Assembly: GCA_018262195.1 (NCBI GenBank) | Contig: JAGTRS010000033.1 | Coordinates: 1 to 41,489 of the forward strand | Reading direction: 5' to 3' | Source: Pseudomonadota bacterium | GTDB lineage: Bacteria > Pseudomonadota > Gammaproteobacteria > Burkholderiales > Rhodocyclaceae | Length of the DNA stretch: 41,489 nucleotides | In this document: piece by piece, positions 24,638 through 30,819 of the stretch | Layout: each line of letters opens with the position of its first letter | Numbering within the stretch: position 1 is the stretch's first letter | The notes under the pieces: model-generated | Databases searched by the model: none | Told to the model about the DNA's origin: nothing | The model's input: the letters and a program-made list of their open reading frames with translations, nothing else | Translations under genes and position numbers: made by a program

Positions 24638-25324
24638 CTATTCGTTAAGCGCCTCAATACACTCCGGCCCCTCGACTCTCCCGCTGTTGATCGCGGGGCT
24701 CACCGGATAGGCACTCATCAATGCCGGGTCGGCTGGGCGTATCAAGTCCTGTAGGGCCTCCTTGTCCTGATTCTCAGGGTCTAGCCAGAAGTCGTATTGC
24801 TCAGGCTGGAGGATGACAGGCATACGGTCGTGTATCGACTCCATGACCGCGTTGGGGCCTGTGGTGATGATGCAGGCGGTAACTAAAGGGTCCCCTTCAG
24901 GTGGTCTCCAGACGGCAAGTAGACCAGCGAAGGCGAAGAGGTCGGTGGGGTCTGTAGGGTGGATGTAGTAGGGCTGCTTCCTAGTCTTGCCGGCCTCTGT
25001 GATGGCCTTCCACTCATAGAAGCCATTGGCAGGAATCAGGCACCGATGCTTCGTGAAACTGGACCTGAAGGAGGGCTTCTCTGCCACAGTCTCGCCCCTG
25101 GCATTGGTCAGCTTGTTGCCTATAGTGGCGTCCTTGGACCAGGAGGGCACCAGCCCCCACTTCACTAGCTGCCCGACGCGACCCACTTCAGCCTTGCGAC
25201 GGATGACCAGGATGTTGCTCTGGGGCGCGATGTTGTAGCGTTTCCCGTACTCAGGGCAATACTTCAGTAGGAGCGCCTCAGTGACTCTCGAATGGGGTCC
25301 GTAGAGGGCATAGCGTCCGCACAT
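24638..25324 (-). CDS. SRAP-domain protein (YedK/HMCES family)
   Basis: SRAP proteins form a covalent thiazolidine crosslink with abasic sites in single-stranded DNA, shielding them. The catalytic Cys2 (MCGRYALYGP) is present, as are the conserved NARGETVAEKPSFRSSF (Asn, Arg, Glu) and the His of MESIHDRMPVILQPEQYDFW. PANGFYEWK is also conserved. The 228-aa length is normal. It lies among the cargo genes of the element; SRAP genes are common in phages and islands, where they may protect replicating DNA. Confidence 0.95.
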   Translation of the reverse strand: MCGRYALYGPHSRVTEALLLKYCPEYGKRYNIAPQSNILVIRRKAEVGRVGQLVKWGLVPSWSKDATIGNKLTNARGETVAEKPSFRSSFTKHRCLIPANGFYEWKAITEAGKTRKQPYYIHPTDPTDLFAFAGLLAVWRPPEGDPLVTACIITTGPNAVMESIHDRMPVILQPEQYDFWLDPENQDKEALQDLIRPADPALMSAYPVSPAINSGRVEGPECIEALNE

Positions 25325-25401
25325 GGGCTTATCGTGTCACGGGGCAATTCTTGGTCTTGTGCAGGTATTGCATTGCACGTACACAGCAAGCTCTGGGGTC
25401 T

Positions 25402-26061
25402 TCAAAACAGTGATTTTATGTATCTAAAGACTGTTTCAAAACCAACGCCGGACAATATTCCAAGTAAGAAAATTGGTGCTAGGCGCCGAAGCAAGAAACG
25501 GTAGAAACTTCCGTATCCGTAGCGTGGGGGGTAGCCTTTTGACGAAAGTTCTTTGACTCCTGCCACCCTTCCTGTGACCAAAGGTCTCGATGCAATCTCG
25601 TTAGTTGACTGATCTAGGAGAAACTGGATTGTGTACTCGTCACCTGGGTTCAGGAGAATTGGGCTTAAACGGAAAAACCTTTCTTCGCGTACTACATTTA
25701 TCCCCAGATTCTTAGGTTGAGAGTCGGAAACAGCAACTGCAAGGACGTTGCAATTTTCAGGGAATTTGACTACTAAGTCTTCGTAATAGTCAGTAGGCAA
25801 TATCGGGACATTTCCGGAGTTATACACGGATAGTTCATGGGAGCTTAGTCCTTGGACAGGATTGCCATCCAACGTGAGAACTAGGCGATCCTCGAGCCCC
25901 TTATCGAATAGGTAAAGCACAGGCCGGTCAGATGCGAAATGGTAGCTCAGTAGTTTTCGCTGTTGTTGCACACGAATAGCGAGAGCTGCTACGACAAGGG
26001 CAATAAGCGAAATCGCTACCCCTACGAATTGCCAAATCGGGTCCCTAAGAATATTTTCCAT
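25402..26061 (-). CDS. Hypothetical membrane protein, two TM segments
   Basis: A 219-residue protein with an N-terminal membrane helix (about 10-30, WQFVGVAISLIALVVAALAI), a middle domain rich in beta strands (LSVYNSGNVPILPTDYYEDL) and a second helix near the C terminus (LAPIFLLGILSGVGFETVF). I recognise no family. The middle domain would lie on one side of the membrane between the helices. It sits between SRAP and the thermonuclease, all on the minus strand but with wide gaps, so it probably has its own promoter. Confidence 0.65.
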   Translation of the reverse strand: MENILRDPIWQFVGVAISLIALVVAALAIRVQQQRKLLSYHFASDRPVLYLFDKGLEDRLVLTLDGNPVQGLSSHELSVYNSGNVPILPTDYYEDLVVKFPENCNVLAVAVSDSQPKNLGINVVREERFFRLSPILLNPGDEYTIQFLLDQSTNEIASRPLVTGRVAGVKELSSKGYPPRYGYGSFYRFLLRRLAPIFLLGILSGVGFETVFRYIKSLF

Positions 26062-26193
26062 TTCGATGTTCTTGGTGTTGTGCTGATTGGTTCATTGAGG
26101 GGATGAACTCAGGCGGATAAGGGGGAGTAATTTTTCCATTATCTCTTTGGAATCATTTATTGCCTACTGAGGTCGTGTGATCGATAGTGGCCA

Positions 26194-26712
26194 TCACTCG
26201 CCCCCGTTACGTTTCTCTTTCCGATACTCCCAAGGGGGCACCGGGTTGGGGGCAGACCACAGGCCCACACGGGTCCTCTCCGCTCTGACTTCGGCTTCAG
26301 CATAGAGCAGCCGGTCCTCCCAGGCTTGCTCCTTCTCATACTTCTTGTAATGCCAAGCCATGCCGGAGTTTATTTGCTCAAGGTTGATGTCCTGGCCTTG
26401 CTTCGTCACCAGCTTGCCGATAGTCCGCCCATAGCGATCCTTTTTGAACCACTCTACATATATCTCCTTGCCATAGGCCATAGCGCTTAGGGATTCCTTG
26501 GAGCGTTGCCCGAATGGTTGCTTCTTCTCGGGGGCATCAATGCCGGATAGGCGAATCTTGTACTGAGTCTTGGAGGAGTCCAGGAGGGTAATGGTGTCGC
26601 CATCTGTTACGCCTACTACGCGCCCTTGGAGGATGTCTGCGGATGCCTGGAGGGGCAGGAGTAGGGCTGCCAGTAGGAGGGCTGAGAAGGGGGCTCTGAG
26701 GAGGCTAGACAT
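26194..26712 (-). CDS. Secreted thermonuclease (SNc family)
   Basis: A 172-residue protein with a signal peptide (APFSALLLAALLLPLQASA) and a staphylococcal nuclease domain: VVGVTDGDTITLLDSSKTQY, IRLSGIDAPEKKQPFG, DRYGRTIGKLV and GMAWHYKKY. The calcium-site Asp and the Arg/Glu pair of the family appear to be kept. ATG 26712 gives the usual signal peptide; ATG 26754 or 26799 would extend it. The enzyme would degrade nucleic acid outside the cytoplasm, either entering DNA or extracellular DNA; its purpose here is unknown. Confidence 0.9.
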   Translation of the reverse strand: MSSLLRAPFSALLLAALLLPLQASADILQGRVVGVTDGDTITLLDSSKTQYKIRLSGIDAPEKKQPFGQRSKESLSAMAYGKEIYVEWFKKDRYGRTIGKLVTKQGQDINLEQINSGMAWHYKKYEKEQAWEDRLLYAEAEVRAERTRVGLWSAPNPVPPWEYRKEKRNGGE

Positions 26713-26827
26713 GGTGTGGCGCTGGTTAGCAAAGATGCATGATGCGGCCTTCATGGGGTTATATGCAAATCGTATTCGTGCCGGTTGGTGGTCGTACAAT
26801 GTCAGCTATTCCATAGTGAGGCAGTCG

Positions 26828-27769
26828 ATGCTTGATGATCTGACCAAAGAGATAAAGGCGCAGCTATATGAGCGGGTGAAGAGTCCCCTATTTGGGGCCT
26901 TTGCACTGTCTTGGGCGGCTTGGAACTATAGGGCGTTGCTCGCTCTGGTATCTGACCTAAAGTTCGCTGACAAGATGGCGTTCATAGATAAGGCGTACCC
27001 AACCGCTTTGGACCTCACATTGCATGGCGCATTGGGTCCTCTAATATCAGCGCTTCTGTTCCTTTGGCTGTACCCGTATCCGGCTAGATTTATGTATTCG
27101 TATTGGGCGAAGCAACAGAAGGAATTGAAGAAAGTACAACAGAGCATTGAGGATGAGACTCCACTGACTCAGGAGGAGGCTAACGCGCTCCGTAAGGCTG
27201 GGTTTGCTCAAGCAAAAGAATACCAGACACAACTCAAAGAGCTTTCAGCGACCAACAAGGAACTGGAAGAGCGTATTAAGTTGCTCCAAGAGGAGAGCAT
27301 CAGACTGACGACAGAGAGGGACCAGTTTGGGGAGGCTGCTAAGAAAGCTCAGGAGCAGGCCGCCCCAGCCCTTGCCAGTGTATTAGCCGAACATTCGCCG
27401 TCTGTAAGCAAGGACCCCAATGTGGTTTTCGCTGGCAGCATCCGCCGCTCCAGAGATCAGGTGACTTTTGACTCTCTTAGCGAAAAGCAACGAGTGGGTC
27501 TTCGCAACGCGGTAGGAGATAAGCGAGAAATCCAGCTAACTCTGTTGGCATTGGTGGAATTGGATGGTGATGGAGATTTGGAGTCAATTGCAGGAGCCGC
27601 TGGATTGGGGAAGATAGAAACAAGGCACGGCTTAGATAGCTTGAGGCAGCGTGATTTTGTTTCCACCACGGGCGGCAAGTGGCATCTAACAACTGATGGG
27701 AGGGCTGCTGCGGTGAATCTTGGCTTGACTGGGGGTATTAAAAAGACGACTCAAGAGAATTCTATGTAG
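26828..27769 (+). CDS. Membrane-anchored coiled-coil protein with C-terminal winged-helix-like domain
   Basis: A 313-residue protein, ATG 26828 (the frame extends upstream but runs antisense through the nuclease gene). The N-terminal LYERVKSPLFGAFALSWAAW and GPLISALLFLWLYPYPARF form two membrane helices, followed by a coiled coil (about 105-190, KQQKELKKVQQSIEDETPLT, LKELSATNKELEERIKLLQE) and a C-terminal part resembling a winged helix (SIAGAAGLGKIETRHGLDSL, then TGGKWHLTTDGRAAAVNLGL). The RVKSPLFGAF opening is one I associate with a widespread unnamed membrane family in genomic islands. Function unknown; defence or exclusion is a guess from location. Confidence 0.7.
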   Translation: MLDDLTKEIKAQLYERVKSPLFGAFALSWAAWNYRALLALVSDLKFADKMAFIDKAYPTALDLTLHGALGPLISALLFLWLYPYPARFMYSYWAKQQKELKKVQQSIEDETPLTQEEANALRKAGFAQAKEYQTQLKELSATNKELEERIKLLQEESIRLTTERDQFGEAAKKAQEQAAPALASVLAEHSPSVSKDPNVVFAGSIRRSRDQVTFDSLSEKQRVGLRNAVGDKREIQLTLLALVELDGDGDLESIAGAAGLGKIETRHGLDSLRQRDFVSTTGGKWHLTTDGRAAAVNLGLTGGIKKTTQENSM

Positions 27770-27847
27770 AGGCTCTGAAGAGGTCCGTAAAAATAGGGGA
27801 GGGGAGGCAGAGACTAAATAATAATGGTTCGCATTACGTAAAAACAA

Positions 27848-28537
27848 TCAGGCAGCTAGGGCCAGTCTCCCCAGCAGATTCCCTACAGATGTCTTATGCC
27901 AGGAGCCTCCTCTAGGCGTCCTGTACCCGCCCCCATTCAGAGCCTCAGCCAGAGCCCCTAGCGATGTCTTACCCTGGGCCTGTAGATGCTCGATAACAGG
28001 CCTCATTTGCTTGGCGTAGTCCTCTGCCTTAGCCTTCACAGCCCCTACGCCCGCAGCATTGCCCTTCCCAGCCTTCAGCAGCGCAGCAGCCCCGTTAGGG
28101 TTGCCCAGCTTGGTGCCTCTGGCCTTGGCTGCCTGTAGAGCCTCCTTGGTGCGCCTGGAGATAGCCTCTCGTTCCTCTTGGGCAACCAGGGCCATGATGC
28201 CTACTGTCAGGTTGTTAGCCTCAGGCATGTCAGCAGCCACGAACTTAACCCCTGAGTCTCTTAGTGTCAGGAGGAAGGCTGCATTACGGGAGAGGCGGTC
28301 TAGCTTGGCAATGACCAGGATGGAGCCTGTTACCTGGGCATGATGTAGGGCCTTCAGTAGCTCAGGACGCTCATTGTTCTTGCCTGACTCCACCTCAGTA
28401 AAGGAAGCAACCAGGGAGGCCCCTATGCGGTTCCTGTAGCCTTCTATAGATGCCTGCTGGGCCTCTAGGCCTAGACCACTGGAGCCCTGCTTGGAGGTGC
28501 TTACACGGTGGTAGGAAACTAGCTTGGTGGTGGTCAT
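27848..28537 (-). CDS. Serine recombinase of the resolvase/invertase family
   Basis: A 229-residue protein with the resolvase catalytic domain (about 1-140): VSYHRVSTSKQGSSGLGLEA holds the nucleophilic Ser, then ILVIAKLDRLSRN, LTVGIMALVAQEEREAISRR and TKEALQAAKARGTKLGNPNG. A C-terminal helical part ends in a recombinase-type HTH (ALNGGGYRTPRGGSWHKTSV). Such small enzymes resolve cointegrates or invert DNA. A 40-bp dyad just upstream (28558-28597) is a candidate binding site. The gene uses many AGG/CTA-rich codons unlike the flanking chromosome. Confidence 0.92.
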   Translation of the reverse strand: MTTTKLVSYHRVSTSKQGSSGLGLEAQQASIEGYRNRIGASLVASFTEVESGKNNERPELLKALHHAQVTGSILVIAKLDRLSRNAAFLLTLRDSGVKFVAADMPEANNLTVGIMALVAQEEREAISRRTKEALQAAKARGTKLGNPNGAAALLKAGKGNAAGVGAVKAKAEDYAKQMRPVIEHLQAQGKTSLGALAEALNGGGYRTPRGGSWHKTSVGNLLGRLALAA

Positions 28538-28557
28538 GGTAGGGCTCCCTGGAGGGC

Positions 28558-28597
28558 GGTATAGAATTAGCTAACGGTCGTTAGGTGGATTTATACC
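28558..28597. promoter_or_regulatory. 40-bp nested dyad upstream of the resolvase
   Basis: Outer arms GGTATA (28558-28563) and TATACC (28592-28597) and inner arms CTAACG (28571-28576) and CGTTAG (28579-28584) share the same centre at 28577.5. It lies 20-60 bp before the resolvase ATG. It fits a resolvase-type site or an operator. Confidence 0.5.
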
Positions 28598-28814
28598 ATG
28601 CTTGGGAATTGGGTGGCAAGTAAGGGCGGGCACCCTGTTGCCAGTAGAGTCTAAGGCTAGGGAAGGAGGGCGCTTCTTGGGTTTCTGCCAAGAGTAGAGG
28701 GCCTTGGCCGCTATAGGCGTGGTGTCCTACAGCAGCCAGTTCGGGGGGCCCTACGGGGGTAAATCGCTGGGGCCAAAGAAGGATGGGCCCCTCAGATTTT
28801 TCTGCTGGTTTTGC
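28598..28814. other. Noncoding gap upstream of the resolvase
   Basis: No gene was found here. GCCAAG/CTTGGC (28687-28692, 28703-28708) can form a weak hairpin. Several CTAG tetramers occur, as in the rest of the right half of the element. Confidence 0.4.
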
Positions 28815-29168
28815 CTACGGGCACTCTCTTACGTCTTGGGCGTAACCGCTCCAGCTACCCTCTTTGATGCCAAAGTTTACTCGGTCCGAGTAGTTAGGTC
28901 CCAGCCGCAACCGTCCATCGTACAGTTGCCCAACCTGAGCACTAAGCCCCGTTGCTACCTTGCCGCTTGAGTTGCGGATATATGGGATAAAGCTGGCGCA
29001 TGTATCGCAGTTGTTTGTGTAGTCCATTGCGGTAGTGCCTTGGTCTGCGATCCCTACAACCGATATACAACTTGCTTTGAGCGGGTTCCCCTGAGCATGA
29101 ACAAGAGGGGTTGAGACCAAGAGCACAAAAGCGCCAAGTGCTACCCTCAGTGGAATAAGTGGGTTCAT
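28815..29168 (-). CDS. Secreted hypothetical protein with Cys pairs
   Basis: A 117-residue protein with a type I signal peptide (LGAFVLLVSTPLVHA, cleavage before QGNPLKAS). The mature part has Cys residues in SCISVVGIADQG, NNCDTCASFIPYI and a C-terminal VRECP, so disulphides are likely. AGGAGG precedes the ATG closely. I know no family. It sits between the resolvase and the integrase, a usual cargo position, and could act in the periplasm or outside. Confidence 0.65.
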   Translation of the reverse strand: MNPLIPLRVALGAFVLLVSTPLVHAQGNPLKASCISVVGIADQGTTAMDYTNNCDTCASFIPYIRNSSGKVATGLSAQVGQLYDGRLRLGPNYSDRVNFGIKEGSWSGYAQDVRECP

Positions 29169-29213
29169 TTTGCCTCCTCCTATGCCAATAGAATTGACTT
29201 GGTTTTGATGGCA

Positions 29214-30515
29214 CTAACTGCCCAATGGTTCCGCATTTATCTCAACGTTCTTTTTTGGCGACTGGGGGAACGGGTAGCTGATCTTCTCCAGGGCAGCCTT
29301 CTTGGTTGCCATATCGGCACCTCCAGAGTACAGCCCATAAGTCATAGTGGGCTTCTCGTGGCCGATGATGTCAGCAGCCACCCCTTCAGGGACCCCGGCA
29401 TTCTCCAGGAGGGTTGCCACTGTGGAGCGAAAGGAGTGGAAGGTATGGGCGGAGGTGAAACCCTGTGCAGTCTTTAGCCTGCCAAACCGCTTGCCGATGG
29501 CGTTAGACCTGTCCTCATACTTATTGAAGGTCAGGCCCGAGATAAGGTAGCCATCGGTAGATGACTCCTTAAGGCTCTTCACGAGGGGGGCGATGGCTGA
29601 ATGGATCGGGACTTCTCGCCACCCTGAATCTGTCTTGGCATCCTCTACCTTGAATGAGTGTCCTGTGACCTTGGTAATCTTGATAGAGCATAGCTCTTCA
29701 ATCCGGGCCCCAGTATAGGCACCCAGCATGATTAGCTCGGCAAGTTGCACATCCTTTGGGGCGTTCTTGGCGGTCCCTAGAGGGCGCTCAGAGGCAGCCT
29801 TCCATAGTTGGACTACATCATCAGGAGAGTAAGGTAGGTTGGTCGTCCTGCGCTTCTTCTTGGGGGCAGCCTCGAAGACCCCATCGAAGGGGGCTGACTC
29901 CTTATCTACGGCGTCATAGCGCTTTAGATATTTCCAGTAATGACGGCAGAAGGAGAGAATCCGGCGGATTGATGCATCCCCCTTGCCGTCACCCTGGAGC
30001 TTGTCTATCCAGTGCCTAACGGCTGACTTATTGACCGCCTGAAGCGTTGAGAATTCAGCTATCAGCAGCCCAACATCTTTAACCATCTGGTCCTTCGTCT
30101 TGGCTACAGAGGTTATCTGGGCTTTCCAGGTTTCGAAGTATTGATTGCTGGCTGTGGCTATACCCGTGGCTAGGTCGCTGAAGTCCTTTGCAGCTTGGTG
30201 CCCCTGAGTCTCAGCTATTGCCTCTACCTTGTCTGATAGGACGTTCTCCCATGTTTCCTTGGTGTCCTCGTCAGGGGCTTGCATGAGGGCCTGCTTCCAG
30301 CGAAGTGCCTCATTTGCCACGGCATTGGTAGAGCCCCTGGCTTGCTTTATCTGGGCCTTCCAGTGGGCCACGATGGGGGCGGCTAGGTGTATGGCTTCTC
30401 GTCTATTGGCTGTCCCAAGGGCCTGCTTGAAGCGGACCTTACCTAGGACCTCCCTGGCATCCTTGGGGATCAGCAATGATGCATACCAGACACGGCCAAT
30501 AAGCTCTATGTTCAT
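29214..30515 (-). CDS. int: Tyrosine recombinase/integrase of the element
   Basis: A 433-residue phage integrase. The N terminus (ELIGRVWYASLLIPKDAREV) is an arm-binding-type domain, the middle a SAM-like core-binding domain (FSTLQAVNKSAVRHWIDKLQ), and the C-terminal catalytic domain has GAYTGARIEELCSI (Arg271), HTFHSFRSTVATLLENAGVP (His-x-x-Arg), IIGHEKPTMTYGLYSGG with catalytic Tyr near 396. It is transcribed away from attR, with its start 125 bp from the core and the arm repeats in its promoter region, which would allow autorepression. It should catalyse integration at tRNA-Ser and, with the Xis-like protein, excision. Confidence 0.96.
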   Translation of the reverse strand: MNIELIGRVWYASLLIPKDAREVLGKVRFKQALGTANRREAIHLAAPIVAHWKAQIKQARGSTNAVANEALRWKQALMQAPDEDTKETWENVLSDKVEAIAETQGHQAAKDFSDLATGIATASNQYFETWKAQITSVAKTKDQMVKDVGLLIAEFSTLQAVNKSAVRHWIDKLQGDGKGDASIRRILSFCRHYWKYLKRYDAVDKESAPFDGVFEAAPKKKRRTTNLPYSPDDVVQLWKAASERPLGTAKNAPKDVQLAELIMLGAYTGARIEELCSIKITKVTGHSFKVEDAKTDSGWREVPIHSAIAPLVKSLKESSTDGYLISGLTFNKYEDRSNAIGKRFGRLKTAQGFTSAHTFHSFRSTVATLLENAGVPEGVAADIIGHEKPTMTYGLYSGGADMATKKAALEKISYPFPQSPKKNVEINAEPLGS

Positions 30516-30539
30516 GGTGGATTATCCTGGGTTCGAATT

Positions 30540-30575
30540 GAATTAACCCATAGATTAACCCAACAATTAACCCAA
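30540..30575 (+). repeat. Right arm-type integrase sites: three tandem 12-bp repeats
   Basis: Units GAATTAACCCAT, AGATTAACCCAA and CAATTAACCCAA lie at 30540-30551, 30552-30563 and 30564-30575. They share the TTAACCCA core with 16833-16868 and lie in the same orientation, 64 bp inside the attR core. They overlap the integrase promoter region (TTGGGT and TATGGG on the minus strand are 17 bp apart). Confidence 0.7.
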
Positions 30576-30629
30576 TGATAGTGCCTTGTAAGTACCGGCC
30601 AGTAATGGTTTCAGTAACTTAGACCAAGT

Positions 30630-30658
30630 TTGGCGGAATATCCCTCCGTCTCCGCCAA
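30630..30658 (+). repeat. attR core with inverted integrase core sites
   Basis: The 19-bp copy ATCCCTCCGTCTCCGCCAA is at 30640-30658. TTGGCGGA (30630-30637) and TCCGCCAA (30651-30658) form a perfect 8-bp inverted repeat with a 13-bp spacer, as expected for paired core-type integrase sites around the crossover. Confidence 0.85.
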
Positions 30659-30680
30659 GCCTTAACAACGAGAAAACGCG

Positions 30681-30713
30681 AAAGCCGCACCCGATAAGGG
30701 ATTGCGGCTTTTT
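30681..30713 (+). terminator. Former tRNA-Ser terminator, displaced by the element
   Basis: The stem AAAGCCGCA / TGCGGCTTT is followed by TTTCG, 22 nt past attR. In an uninterrupted chromosome it would lie right after tRNA-Ser. It can also act on the minus strand, but the c-di-GMP gene ends at 30820. Confidence 0.78.
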
Positions 30714-30819
30714 CGTTTCTGCCGCTCTGGAAGTTTTCCGCCCAAATCTCTCGGGCTGTGGCGAGCGTTCAGAAAACCGGGCAGGGCAATCATCCGGCGA
30801 TCAGGCCAGCAAGGCGTCG

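Larger units (their letters stand above)
16755..30658. mobile_element. tRNA-Ser-integrated phage-related element (satellite or remnant prophage), 13.9 kb
   Basis: A 19-bp direct repeat, ATCCCTCCGTCTCCGCCAA, bounds the region: at 16755-16773 in the tRNA-Ser 3' end and at 30640-30658. The tyrosine integrase is the last gene on the right, transcribed inward. Gene content is phage-like: two Bro-N regulators, an excisionase-type HTH, a Cys-cluster phage protein, ejection-protein-like genes, a KilA-N fragment and a resolvase. Cargo-like genes sit on the right: SRAP, thermonuclease, membrane and secreted proteins. No capsid, portal, terminase, tail, lysis, polymerase or primase gene was recognised, so it is either a degraded podovirus relative or a satellite. 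Mobility is inferred, not shown. Confidence 0.92.

Noticed and set aside
26570..26827. N-terminal extension of the 313-aa gene
   Set aside because: The extension is antisense to the thermonuclease signal-peptide region and Arg-rich without conservation signs; the ATG at 26828 starts a typical N terminus.
16774..30639. T7-type single-subunit RNA polymerase promoters in the element
   Set aside because: CTATAG strings suggested this, but no repeated 20-23-bp consensus resembling T7, T3 or SP6 promoters was found, and no polymerase gene is present.
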